A DNA stretch of 64,000 nucleotides, from the NCBI RefSeq assembly GCF_021018895.1, contig NC_079364.1, positions 32,215,701-32,279,700 on the forward strand, written 5' to 3'. The DNA comes from Seriola aureovittata. Taxonomy: Eukaryota; Chordata; Actinopteri; Carangiformes; Carangidae. Every line of letters starts with the position of its first letter. Positions within the stretch are counted from its first letter, which is position 1. The notes below the pieces were generated by a model that worked only from the letters and a program-made list of their open reading frames with translations, did no database searches and had not been told where the DNA came from. This document shows positions 1 to 10,967 of this stretch, in pieces. The position numbers and the translations under genes are program-made.

Positions 1-1081
1 TTGAGTTCAAATAAATACTTGCTGAACATCAGACGATCTTTGTTGTCATGGTTACAATACTAAAAACGAACGGTTGTGGATAATAGAAACAACATAAACT
101 AATGGTTTCACATGGGACTCGAACAGCGCTCTCCTGTGTCATCTTCATCGATTCACCACAACCTCCTCCTGACGTGGACCTTGTCTCTCTTTATACTACG
201 TCACCACACTTTCTCCTTTGCTCCTGTCATAATTACTACGACCATTAGATGTTGCCTAGCAACAAAACGTAACTATGGGTCATAATAACCTGCTGCACAG
301 ACGACATGTGGGCTCGTTTTTACAGGAGGACAGTCTGTAAATTTCTGTCAGGGATTTAGTCTGAAATTTAGGGTGAAATTCTCACAGTGTGACTGTTGGT
401 AACACCCACATGAACAAATCATCAAATTGCAATATGACACGAAATGACTCAGAATGCACTGGCCAACACAGTTCTGAATACACTGTGCATGAACAGTACA
501 GATGATGATGATGATGCAAGTTGTCTTTGCTTGCATTTTTTGATTCACAAGGAATTCAATGCAGAATTTGACATGCATAAAAGTTGGAATCACCCAGAGT
601 GTATAAGACCCATCTCACACAATGTGACATGCACAGTCACTGTTGTTGCACAGTGGCCTTCAAGTACAGTAGGTCAATTCCTAACTCCTGCTATGAACCT
701 AGTCAGGCTGGGTGAGGGTCACAGGGGTCCAGCTGGAGCTCTTCCAGGGAAAATTTCATGCACCAATTACACCAGTCAATGTTTTAACTTAAAATCAGCT
801 GTTCAAGTGAAAAATGATTCATCTTGTGAAACCAGTATAACTAGATTGTTGGGATAAAAAAACAAAAAAAAATCAGGGCGATTCAGTGGGGGTCAGTATT
901 TTACAATTACATTAAATTCTCTTATTGTCAGTTTACAACCTACGACCCTGTTGCTTGCTGTTAAGAAATACTTACCAAAACTATGGAAATAAGTAAAAAT
1001 AAAACCTGAATTGTCGTTCACTCAGCTGAACAGTTTTCATAAGACATTTTGATGTGTTATAATGTGTTGTTTTTATTCTAG
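1..1081 (+). other. il16: il16 intron (5' side of window)
   Basis: Non-coding sequence leading to a clean acceptor (ttctag at 1076-1081) of the first visible il16 exon. It contains a short (ATG)n run near 502-516. An open frame at 444-857 shows no recognisable domain and no splice context, so I do not call it a gene. I see no other structured feature here. Confidence 0.6.
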
Positions 1082-1218
1082 GTTTCACAAGCATTGATGC
1101 GCTCTCTACCCATGAACTCCAGCCATGGTAACCTGCAGGACCAGTCTGCAGTGGCTGTTTCTAACCCCGAGGAGCCTGAACCTGCTGCTGATGGCGCCGA
1201 GAGAGGATTCTCTGTCAG
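1082..1218 (+). CDS. il16: il16 exon A (internal)
   Basis: 137 nt, phase 0 in and 2 nt overhang out. Acceptor ttctag, donor CAG|gtaaga. It encodes an unstructured, acidic stretch ([20 protein letters not shown] ...) that precedes the PDZ pair. The exact upstream phase rests on continuity with the next exon. Confidence 0.75.
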
Positions 1219-4200
1219 GTAAGACTTCAACACAGAGTTACAGGCGGCCGTGACTTGTAGCGTTTCATTATTTAAACAGGGGTTCTCTCACAAATGGCAT
1301 ACTGTGACTGTTTTATATTCATAAGGAAGTGGGTTCAGGCTGAAAAAAAACCACTTCCTGTTTAACCAGAGAAACAGTGGCAGTCTATTGGCACCTGCGT
1401 GAAAATTGTCACTACACAGGAACACCCAATGGCTCCTTAAGCGCCTTGTTTTTTGCACCATTTAAAAAGCGCAGTACACTGTGAGATGGTCTAAAGTCTG
1501 CATAGGGAGGTGGTTAGCTCCCATACGTGTCCAAAAGTTGATATTTTCTTATTTTTTGACTTTCGTATTATTATTATTTTCAGTTTCTAGTACATATCTG
1601 TTTTCAGCACCGTGCTCACGGGTGTGTAACTGACATAATGTCTTGAAACAGCTTGGCCACACTGAGGGAATGCACCATCGAGAGAGGGGAGAGGGGAACT
1701 CGAGACGAGGCAGGAGTCACTTCTGCTTCTGCCTACTCTGTCATCTCAGCCATCCCTTCACAGGAAATACAGGGGATGATCCAGGAAGTCTCAACTCTGG
1801 ACGAAGACACGCTGAAGGTAGAAAAACAACCAGATTTTCACTTGGAATAAAGCCTGTCTCACCAGGTCAAACCTCATGCAGCTATTTTGATTCTTTTTAA
1901 GTTTCCTTTATATAGTGGGGTCCAGTCTGAGAACTCTTTCCCATTATGTGGAAACTTAAAAAAAAAACAAAAAAACAAAGAAAATGACTTTAAATTCATG
2001 GATGCAGCCTGGATTTTAGAGGTACTCATTTCATGTCAGGTAAAAAACCCTGATGGGGAAACATTTAATTCCTTATTCATTAAATTCCTTGTTGACCTAC
2101 AAGTTGACAGATTAAATGTAACAACAAGAGACATGATGTTCATCAGTTTTAGAGCTGGAGAGGTGTTGGTAAGTGTAGTTTTCAACTTTGGACAGAGACA
2201 GACCAAATGTTTCCCTCTTCCTCCGGTCTTTATGCTAAGCTAGGCTAACCACGTCTTGACTCAGGCTCCATTAACCCAATTTTAACTGACACGTAATTCA
2301 TTATGAAATATTATAATTGCAAAGGTTCTTGGGCCTTTCTGTGTGGAGTTTGCATGTTCTCCCTGTGCTTGCGTGGGTTCTCTCCAGGTGCTCCGGCTTC
2401 CTCCCACAGTCCAAAGACATGCACATTAGGTTACCTGGTGACTCTAAAGTGCCCATAGGTGTGAATGTGAGTGTGCGTGGTTGTTTGTCTCTATGTGTCA
2501 GCCCTGTGATGGATTCGTAACTCGTAACCTCACCCAATGTCAGCTGGGATTGGCTCCAGCACCCACCCACCCCACCCCCCACGCACACACACACACACAC
2601 ACCCCGCGACCCTAGAAGGATAAATGGCATAGTTAATGGATGGATGGATCTAGAAATGACAATAAAGATACTGCAGGTTTATGTGAAGAGTGCTTGGTGG
2701 CTCATTGACCAGTTTTTGTCATCTCAGATAATCATATAAAAAGTGAGTAAACTTCTTCTTTTTCACCACAGCAACTGGTGGACATCCACGTAGTGATTCT
2801 GCATAAAGAGGAGGGAGCTGGGCTGGGCTTCAGCATCGCCGGAGGGTCGGACCTGGAGAGCAAAGCTCTCACAGTAAGCAACACTAACTACACGAGGGTT
2901 AGACTGACACATGGCCATGACAGCTTAGCTCCTCACTGCACAGCAAACAATGCACATTCATACTGAATCCTAACAAAGTTTTATTCACTTATATCTACAG
3001 ACACGTTTTATTAATCCAGCTGCTGAGAAATGATCTGTCTCTGAGACCAAGAAACATTTTCTTTTCTTTATTAAGTGATTACAAAACAAGTGAAGAGAAG
3101 TGTATCAATAGTGGGATAGATTTGACCAAACACATATCAGAGGATGCAACAAACATGTAAGAGAAAACAAAGAAAAATAAGAAGAGAATATAATTGCAGT
3201 GGTAAAAAATGAGACAGAATAGATAACATGGTATTGAGGTTTTGCCTGTATGAGGAGCATGTTACACACATTAACACACAGCAGCAACCTGTACTCACTC
3301 ATACAAAAAAAAGACCAAGAAACAATGAAGGTGAATAAACTTTGAAAAGTAACATTTAAAATCTTCTTGTCATTGTTACTCTGGATAACTGCAGAGCAGA
3401 ACATTTTTTATTTGGAACTAGTTCCTACTAAAGAAATAGAAATAAACCCAAAACAATCACAATTTATCAGAGCAACACAAGATTGTTCATGCTCATAAAA
3501 AAAAATTGCACTTCTTTTTTAACTTTTCTCTCAAACGTGTGACTGTGAGGGTGAAGTAATGAGCAGCTGCGATACAGGGCTGCTTACCTGAGTGATGGTG
3601 TTCAGGCTTGGCAAGGTGTTTCATTTAATTAGCACATTTCTTTTCAGGTGATCAGGTAGTTTGTTCCAGAGAATGGGACCAAAGTAGTTCAAAGCACCTT
3701 CATGTGATTTGTGTCTGAAAACCAGCAGCTGACGATGTGACAGCTCTGCCTGGACTCTAGTCAGTGAGCAGGTCACAAACGAGGAGCCAAACCATTAACT
3801 GCATTTAAGACTAATGAGAGTTTTGAAGTGGATTCAGGAATCGTCCTGTCACTGATGACTGTGACGGGGCTGTTTCAGCTGTGAATTGTGTTCAGGTCTG
3901 AAACCCGAACAAAAACATGACTGTTTCCAGTTAGCTGGGAAATGTATTGGCTTGTCAGGAAGATTTTTTTAAACTGTTATGTAATGATACAGTGTAGTTT
4001 CTTCAGGCAGTCTACATGACTGTTACGTTTTGGTTGGACCAATAATATCTGATATGAACCATCACATGATGGCAGTGATGGTGGATGTATACTTAGCTGT
4101 ATTTGCATGAATGTAACACCTGTTGGTTCATCGGTTAGTTTTGTATGGAGGTGAACAGTTGTCTGAAACTGCAACATCTAGTATGTGGGTTCAAACATGA

Positions 4201-6065
4201 TCAAGAGTGAGCATGTTGTTTAAACTGGTTTTATGGCCGGACCACAGCAGCTTTGCCAGCCCTATAACCTGGAGGACCTGGTTCAGGACTGGACTGTGTA
4301 CGGATGCTGACCGGGGGCTTTGGGCCACACCTCTTGTTACTGATAGTCTACAGAGCCACTCTGGTTTCCAAGTCATCTGTAACGAGGCTTCGTACTAACG
4401 ACTATGACCAACTCTACATATGAAACAGAGGGAGTTAGACATAAAGACCTGCCTCTAATAAAAGTCTGTTACGTTCTGGAGCTGAAGTAAATAAAGACTA
4501 AGAACTGTTGTGGCTGTGCTCTGTGTGAGAGACTGAAGAAGAAAGAGTCTGTCTCTTCTAACTTTCTCTCTGATCATGTAACAGTAAATCCTGCTGAAAT
4601 CACAGCTCAGTCTTTGTCTTTCATTCATGTGATTGGTGATTTTGTCAGACGACGTCACAGTTATAAAATCAGGATTTGACCATAGGCGGTCCAGACAGAT
4701 ACTAGGCTTAGACCTAGTCTTGTTTGAGTTAAAAGGTGCAAATGCAATGTTGTATTTGATTCATTGATCTGTTTTATGTAAGGAGTCTGTGGTCTGAAAT
4801 TGATTGTTCAATACTGTATAACAATAATATTTCAGCATTAGTAAAACCTTAGTAATAATTAAGGGTCTGGTTGACCAGAGGTGTTGAACGTGCCTTCTCT
4901 TTCTGATGATATTTACAATCTGTCAGGGTGTCTTTGCTGGTGAATAGTTTATGATGAAGTAGGGAGCACCAGGCTAATTGTCTGACTGAATGTACTGATC
5001 TGAATAAGCTGGAGAAATATACCAGGTAATAAAGGATGGCAAATAGTCTAGTCGTAACCAAATAAAATAAATATGAACGTTTTCGGCCTTTACAGTGCTT
5101 CTTCTACTCTGAATTTCACACTCTCTCACTCTCTGAATCTGCGTGTCTAAGTGTGAGTGACGCTGGTTGTCTTCGGTGCAGGTCCACAAAGTGTTTCCCA
5201 GCTGCCTGGCGGCTCAGGAGGGAACTATTCAGAAAGGAGATGAGGTGCTGTCGATAAACGGACAAACACTGCACGGTGTCACACACGCCGACGCCACCGC
5301 CGCTCTGCGTCAGGCCCGCAGTCTGAAGCTGGCTGTGGTGGTCGTCTTCAAGAGAGCGGGGGAGGAGGGGCGAGAGGGAGGAGGCTGCAAGAGCGAAGAG
5401 CCCACGTCTGCAGGTGAGTCGTACAAAGTATCACAGCAGCTCCGGGGTTTTTGTGTTTATGCAGGCAATAGGTTCAGTGGTTACGTATAGGCCTCAAAAG
5501 GTTTCACATTTTGTACTGTGAGATAAATGACACCTGTTCATGTCTTACCTTTGGATTTTGTTTGGTGTGTGGTGTTGCAGTGGAGGAGCAGGGGTCTGTG
5601 GTGAGTCTGGAGAAAGGAGCCGGAGGAGTTGGTTTTACTCTGGAGGGAGGAAAAGGCTCAATCCATGGAGACAGACCATTAGTCATCAGCAGGATCTTCA
5701 CAGGTACAGTACACAGTGATATTAAAGGATTTTTTTATTTATTACCACTAATCAACTATCTGGGTTTTTAGGAAGTGCCTCCATTTAATTTGCTGTGAAT
5801 GAAATGAGCCAAAGTGAAAGCAAAAAGTTGATTTTGATATTTGTTTAATTACTTTTTGGTTATCACACTTAGGTTATATTGATTTTTTTTGAGAGGAGGA
5901 AGAGATAGAGAGATAATGGAGTTTGTTGTTTAGTTATTATAAGAACTGTAGAGACTCAGATCTGAACCAGCAACTACGTAAAACTGTGAACTACTGATAT
6001 TTGTGCGAGTAGTACTAGGCTACAGTCTCTGATTTATTCTCTGATTTATTTGTTGTGTGTGTGTG

Positions 6066-6109
<44 letters not shown>

Positions 6110-6278
6110 AGGTGGAGCTGCAGAGCTGAGCGGGCTGCAGTGTGGTGACGAGCTGCTGCAGGTCCAGGGAGTCAGTCTGCAGGACATGACGCGGTTCGAG
6201 GCCTGGAACATGGTCAAGGCTTTACCTGAAGGACTCATCACCGTGGTGATCAGGAGGAGGCAGGGGGGGGCAGAGTGA
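1082..6278 (+). CDS. il16: Pro-interleukin-16, C-terminal part (six coding exons, two PDZ domains)
   Basis: Joined exons 1082-1218, 1652-1817, 2772-2873, 5182-5413, 5581-5703 and 6112-6278 read through in one phase for 308 codons to TGA at 6276-6278. The product has a helical stretch ending in [17 protein letters not shown], then a PDZ domain ([20 protein letters not shown], second half [19 protein letters not shown]), a short Glu/Gly-rich linker and a last PDZ domain ([20 protein letters not shown] ... LTRFEAWN-like [20 protein letters not shown]). Both carboxylate-binding loops (GLGF and GVGF) are present. This two-PDZ architecture with the conserved RFEAWN block is that of vertebrate IL-16, whose precursor is an intracellular scaffold and whose C-terminal PDZ part is a secreted CD4-binding chemoattractant. 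The 5' exons lie outside the window. The neighbours stard5 and tmc3 match human synteny. Oddities: no Asp in the inter-PDZ linker, and a C-terminus ending in RRRQGGAE, shorter than the mammalian one. Confidence 0.93.
1652..1817 (+). CDS. il16: il16 exon B (internal)
   Basis: 166 nt, acceptor aaacag, donor AAG|gtagaa. It encodes [15 protein letters not shown] and then [20 protein letters not shown], the conserved predicted helix just before the penultimate PDZ of IL-16. Phase closes exactly with exons A and C. Confidence 0.85.
2320..2645 (+). repeat. SINE-like dispersed repeat (5'-truncated)
   Basis: Shares long blocks with 33295-33600 and, inverted, with 36660-36990: a block around gtgtggagtttgcatgttct, another around cacagtccaaagacatgc, and a tail of ggatggat units. 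The fuller copy at 33.3 kb has a tRNA-like head. This copy contains an internal (AC)n run at 2583-2602 and lies in the il16 intron between exons B and C. Confidence 0.6.
2772..2873 (+). CDS. il16: il16 exon C, first half of penultimate PDZ
   Basis: 102 nt, symmetric phase 0. Acceptor ttcaccacag, donor ACA|gtaagc. It encodes [20 protein letters not shown] followed by [12 protein letters not shown]: beta-A, the GLGF carboxylate loop and beta-B of the PDZ fold. Confidence 0.93.
4180..4740. repeat. Dispersed repeat, copy 1
   Basis: Two blocks (the first around 4258-4375, the second 4600-4730) are closely matched by 28740-28850 and 29965-30085. Here they are contiguous; in the second copy they are split by an inserted inverted-repeat element. 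The family is not recognised. It lies in the il16 intron between exons C and D. Confidence 0.55.
5182..5413 (+). CDS. il16: il16 exon D, second half of PDZ plus linker
   Basis: 232 nt, acceptor ggtgcag, donor GCAG|gtgagt. It encodes [27 protein letters not shown]... with the alpha-B helix [13 protein letters not shown], then a low-complexity linker [19 protein letters not shown]. The linker holds many Glu and Gly residues but no Asp. Confidence 0.93.
5581..5703 (+). CDS. il16: il16 exon E, first half of last PDZ
   Basis: 123 nt, acceptor ggtgttgcag, donor ACAG|gtacag. It encodes [20 protein letters not shown] and [20 protein letters not shown], the GVGF loop and first strands of the C-terminal IL-16 PDZ. 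Confidence 0.93.
6055..6108 (+). repeat. (GT)n microsatellite at il16 splice acceptor
   Basis: About 27 GT units with one interruption, ending three bases before the start of il16 exon F. It occupies the polypyrimidine-tract position. Confidence 0.9.
6112..6278 (+). CDS. il16: il16 terminal coding exon F
   Basis: 167 nt ending in TGA at 6276-6278. It encodes [20 protein letters not shown] and [20 protein letters not shown], then [11 protein letters not shown]. The acceptor CAG sits directly at the end of a (GT)n microsatellite (about 6055-6108), which stands where a polypyrimidine tract is expected. A run of eight G lies nine bases before the stop codon. Confidence 0.92.
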
Positions 6279-6448
6279 AGACAGACTGCTGCCAGGAGCT
6301 GAACAATGTTGGCTCTCTAACAATCTCCTAGCAATCAACTCAGCCAGTCAGTGTGGTCCATGTTTGACATGGTGGTTCAGACACCCTCTGAATATATTTC
6401 TATTATTATTTATTATTATATCACATTTTTGGCCAGACAGCAAAGTGT

Positions 6449-6454
6449 ATTAAA
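6449..6454 (+). promoter_or_regulatory. il16: Candidate il16 poly(A) signal (ATTAAA)
   Basis: ATTAAA, the common variant hexamer, lies about 170 nt after the il16 stop. The next canonical AATAAA I noticed is at 8209-8214, which would give a longer 3' UTR. Which is used cannot be told from sequence. Confidence 0.3.
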
Positions 6455-6911
6455 GGGCCATCTCACCCAAACACCCCAAAATCCACATCACTCTGTATGA
6501 AGGCTCAAAACTAACACACAACTCCATGAATCCTTACTGACGTGTTACTGGCAGATCAGACAGTCAATGGACGATACATCTGTGTGGTTTTAATGCACTT
6601 TTCTTTTGAGCTTTTATTTTTGACGTCCCTTCAATACAAGTTTAAGTGTTAACCATATGTTTAATGCAAAACAGATGAAGTCATTCCAGAGTATGAAATA
6701 ATCATTTTAATGAATTATTGATTCAAAAGCTGAGTTGTTTTCTTTTTCTCTACGACATCAGAGTCCAAGCTTCTTCCGCCTGTTTGGAAACGTATTGTTT
6801 GTTCATGCTCACCAGCTGTAAAATGAGTTGGTGAATACATTCTTTTGGTATATTTTGTTTACATTGGCCCAAACTTTGACAGCGAGAGGCAGAAAATCTC
6901 CTTTAACAAGA

Positions 6912-7484
6912 CCAGGGGCGGTTCCACAAAGATATGTCAGACCGGTCTGTAGTCTTCATGTTGCTCATAGATCAGTCTGATGTCAGACTGTTACGTTACA
7001 TTTTAAGACTAAAACATTAGACACCTTACCCCCAGGCTAACTCAGGCCTAAGACCAATGTTACCATGGTAACAATCGATGACACTGTGCTGACCAGTAGC
7101 ACTGAACAACAAAAAACAGGAAAACATGGCTTATAATTTGTGGTTTGCTAACATTGATATGGAGAGAGTTCTTATAGACCACAGACATTTTTCCAAATCA
7201 CATTTTTCTTTTCATTGTTTCACTCTTCACGTTAAACATCCTTAAACTGTTGAATTCTTCCTAAAGACAAACATTTTCTGCTGAGGGTAAACGGAGCTGA
7301 GGGGTTGGATGTGGTTCCACAGTCGGCCATAGTTTTTTATTTTGAAAAAAATCTTAATTTACCCAGAAATCAATGTACCACAGTCCAGCTAAAGATAGTC
7401 AGGAACTAAACTGCTTTGTCTATCTGAAGTCTGACTGTTTGTTCTATCTATCAGTCAAAGTCTCTTTGTGAAACCAGCTCCTGG
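6912..7484. mobile_element. MITE with CCAGGGGC termini, copy 1
   Basis: 573 bp bounded by inverted ends: CCAGGGGCGGTTCCACAAAG on the left and the reverse complement of ctttgtgaaaccagctcctgg on the right. Its interior shares blocks with the element at 9515-9962, including gctaacattgatatgg-like and ggtaacaatcgatg-like stretches. It has no coding capacity. It is a non-autonomous DNA element of undetermined superfamily. Confidence 0.7.
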
Positions 7485-9514
7485 TCAAAACCTGGAATAT
7501 GGACTGGACTCTGTTCTCATCTGCATTCACCCTGGTGTTTCAGCTCTTTATCTGTTTGCTTCTCTCCTCCTCTCTCTGCTCACATATACAGTACATGTTG
7601 CTCAGACGCTGTCGGCACCAGATCATTTTGAAAAAGCATCAACCAATCAGGAAAGTCCAACATTTGGCCGACCAATAGTGTAATTTGATCAGTCAGTCAG
7701 TCAGTCAGTCAGTGACAGAGCTGTTTAAAACATTTACAAAACATGTTATCAGCAACATTGGGTAAAAAATATTGGTACCTAAAAATATTGGTAAACTGGT
7801 TTTACCAACTGGTATTGGTAAAATATTGGCCTTGAAAACCTGGAGTAAACATACTTCAAATATTAATTCATACCACGGTACAAGAACTATTTAAGCCAAT
7901 ACAAACTGTGATGTGTTCAGTAGGTGTTGTTTTTAATGCTCCTGTATGTTTAGTCTACAATGAGAAGAACAAATGTGCAGTTATGTATAAACAATGTCAT
8001 ATGTATTAGAGTAAATGTTTCTCAGCAGAGGCAGATCAGACTCTGTGAAACTGTTGACTCAGCAGCTTTGACCAAGTTATCAGTCAAACCAAACTCAGAT
8101 GTGTGTCACTGTCCTGAGTGTGCTGTGGGACATTTTGTGCAGAGAAGATTTTTTTGCAAGCGCATAAATTCAAGTTTGGAGAGAAATTATCACTCACCAC
8201 CTGTTTTCAATAAACATTGTGTTTATTATTATCCACTAAGCGAGTGGCCGAGGGTTTGCGAGTGCATAGAGCAAGGAATTTGAAAGATGGCAAATGTGCA
8301 TTTTAACACTGAAACCTTATTGAACACAGCAGATTTCTATTATAAAATATAGCTGGCATGGCAATAATTTCCACGCAAATCATAACTTATGTGCTTATAA
8401 TGTCAAAGGATGTCTTTGCGGGGAACCCACAAAACAAATGTTTTCTACTGAGGTACGCTTAAAAAAAAAAAAAAGAAAAGAAAGAAAATTTACAAAACAT
8501 GTTTGTATAGTGAGTAAAATCTGCTGGAAGAATTCAAAATGACTTGTATAAAAATGTTCAAAACTGTGTCTTAATCTGCGTAATGTTTAATTTTCTATGT
8601 TTCTATAGTCGATGTCTTTACAGTTGTGAAGCATTAGAACTTTTTCTGCTGCAAAAAAGACAAGAAAACAACAAGAGGCTCATTAAGAGGCTTAATCATT
8701 TTAATGCTGGTGAAATACAAAACTAACTGGGTGCAGTACAGTACATGATAAACAGTATGCATGTAAAACTCAATGTTATGAGTAGCAGCAGTTGCTCTCA
8801 GTTAGGGAAGTAAATTATAACTGACATGTATTCAGTTGTGTTACTGTTCTGTTGTCAGACATTGTGTACTCTGGACAACCTGCGATTAGTGTTGAGAAGA
8901 AATGTCTGAACTGGTTGTTGGATTACAAGTTACCAGGACAGTGTGCATAAGAAAACTTTGGATTGGTTTCTGAATTTTAATCACAAAACACAAACTTTAC
9001 TCTGGGTATTTGGTCTCATTAGTGTTCAAACAGTCACAAATTAATACTTAGAAAACAGTTTAACAGTTTGACTGGTTCTCCTCTTTGACCATTGGGTAAT
9101 CTGGATTCAGTGAGATGTTGTCAGGTCAAAGGTCTCTCCAGTCAAAGAAAGCAAAAATCAATACTGAATCACATGCTGCTCAGTGTTAGTTCACAATCTG
9201 AAACAAGTCTAATATATAGAAAAAGAGTTTATTAGATTGAGCCAATTTTCAAGCAAAATATGTTTCCAATGTTTCCTGTTTTCACAAGAGACTGTGAAGT
9301 TCAGTTGAAAGTGAACACGGCCCTCTAGTGGTGAGGGTGGTGAAAGCTGCTGGTGATTCTACAGATTTGTCACAACTTTTTGGTGGCCGTTCAAACATGT
9401 TTCCTATCAGCTGCAAAAAGACATTTCCATTTCCCGTCTCCTATTAACATGTGATCTGTCTCTAGGTTTATCGTCTGCATGTGAGTGGACTGCAGTCGGA
9501 TCAACCTGACCACA
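7485..9514. other. Gene-free spacer
   Basis: Between the two related MITEs. It holds a short (CAGT)n run at about 7690-7712 and A-rich tracts near 8460. Open frames at 7960-8283 and 8544-8726 show no domain and no splice context. I see no gene. Confidence 0.5.
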
Positions 9515-9962
9515 CCAGGGGCTGGTTCCACACAGAGATGTCAGACTGCTCTGTAGTGTTGGTCCAGCCTTCATGTTGCTCACAGATCAGTCTGATGTCA
9601 GAATGTTTCATAAAAATACAGATGGACTCATTTTAAGACAGACACTTTACCCCCAGACTATCTTAGGCCTAAGACTATGTTACTATGGTAACAATCAGTA
9701 GCACCTGCACTCACAAGTAGCACCAAACAACGAAAAACAGGAAAACATGACTCATATATGTGGTTTGCTAACATTGTTATGCAAAGAGAAGTGAACATTG
9801 GTCTTAGACCTGCGTTAAACTGGGGATAAGGTGTCTCATGTTTTTGTCTTAGAATTAGTTTTTTGTGAAAGTCTGACTAACTTTAGACTGGTCTGTGGGT
9901 AAAATGAAGAGTGGACCAACACTACAGACCACTCTGATATATCTTTATAAAACTGGCTCCTG
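9515..9962. mobile_element. MITE with CCAGGGGC termini, copy 2
   Basis: 448 bp with about 50-bp imperfect inverted ends. Both ends contain the block ctgtagtgttggtcca in opposite orientation, and the termini are CCAGGGGCTGGTTCC / CCAGGAGCCAGTTTT. Same family as 6912-7484. It has no coding capacity. Confidence 0.75.
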
Positions 9963-10293
9963 GAGGTTTGTTCTTAAGAATCAAAAAGGTAGAGACGAGC
10001 CCACCCACTAAAAACAGTCTGTAGCTACAGCAGCTGCAACCTCAAAGATGAGGGTCACATGACCTTCAAGGATTGCCAAGCTAGCGTTAGTGCTATCAGG
10101 CCTCCCCTGTGGCTCTGATGACTCTGAGTTAGTGTGTCACAGGGCGATTCCCTCCAGAGAATTGCTTCTCTTAAACTGTGACACACTGCACCATGTTAAT
10201 AAGTCACAATGCAGGCAGAGGAGATATTGAGAACACTTATTAAAAGTAAGTGCAGGTCACAGATCACATGTGAATACCAGGTGGCGACGGGGT

Positions 10294-10967
10294 CCAGGGC
10301 TCTATTCCAGAGAGCAGGTTTAACAAACTCTGACTCTAACCCTGAACTCTGAGTTGATGAACCTTGAGATAAGACACAGAGTTTTCAGTTCCAGAACAGC
10401 TAATCTGAGTTAGTTCAATCAACTCTGAGTGTGTTCACCGAGTTATCTGCAGCCTGTATTCAAACACTCACTTTTAAAACACATTTAGTCCAGTTTTTAA
10501 ATGTTACAGTATTTTCATCCTGACTCAGAAATATCACATCACCTCTGATGTGTGATCTCTATGACAGGACTGTTCATCAGTGAGACCAATCACAGCATGA
10601 GAAATGATTATACAGATTTTCTTTTTCTATTAACAGTTATGGATAGTAAATGTTCCGGTGCAGAGGAACTGGTTGAAAATATGACAGACATTAGACATTA
10701 GTTAGTTACTCAAGACCTGTTTTACTAACATTACGTCTTTTATGATCAATCAGTCGGCTTCTTAAATCACAGCAGGAGGGGTGGAGACAGACAGAAACCC
10801 AGGGTTTGTTGAAGAAAACCTGCCAGGAAGCGGGTTAGCTTCACAGAATAAGTTACCATGGTAACTGACTCAGAGTTTAAGTGATCTCAGTCTCTGGAAT
10901 GAAAACCTAGAGTTTCCATCATCTTAGGGTTAAGAAACTCTTAACGCTTTCTGGAATAAACCCCTGG
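10294..10967. mobile_element. MITE with CCAGGG...TATTCCAGA termini
   Basis: 674 bp. The left end CCAGGGCTCTATTCCAGAGA is the imperfect inverse of the right end (reverse complement CCAGGGGTTTATTCCAGAAA). It is non-coding. The style of the ends resembles PIF/Harbinger-type MITEs, but no target duplication was confirmed. Confidence 0.65.

Noticed and set aside
444..857. 137-codon open frame at the left edge
   Set aside because: No recognisable domain, ordinary base composition for the intron, and it lies in il16 intronic sequence; a chance frame is the simpler reading.
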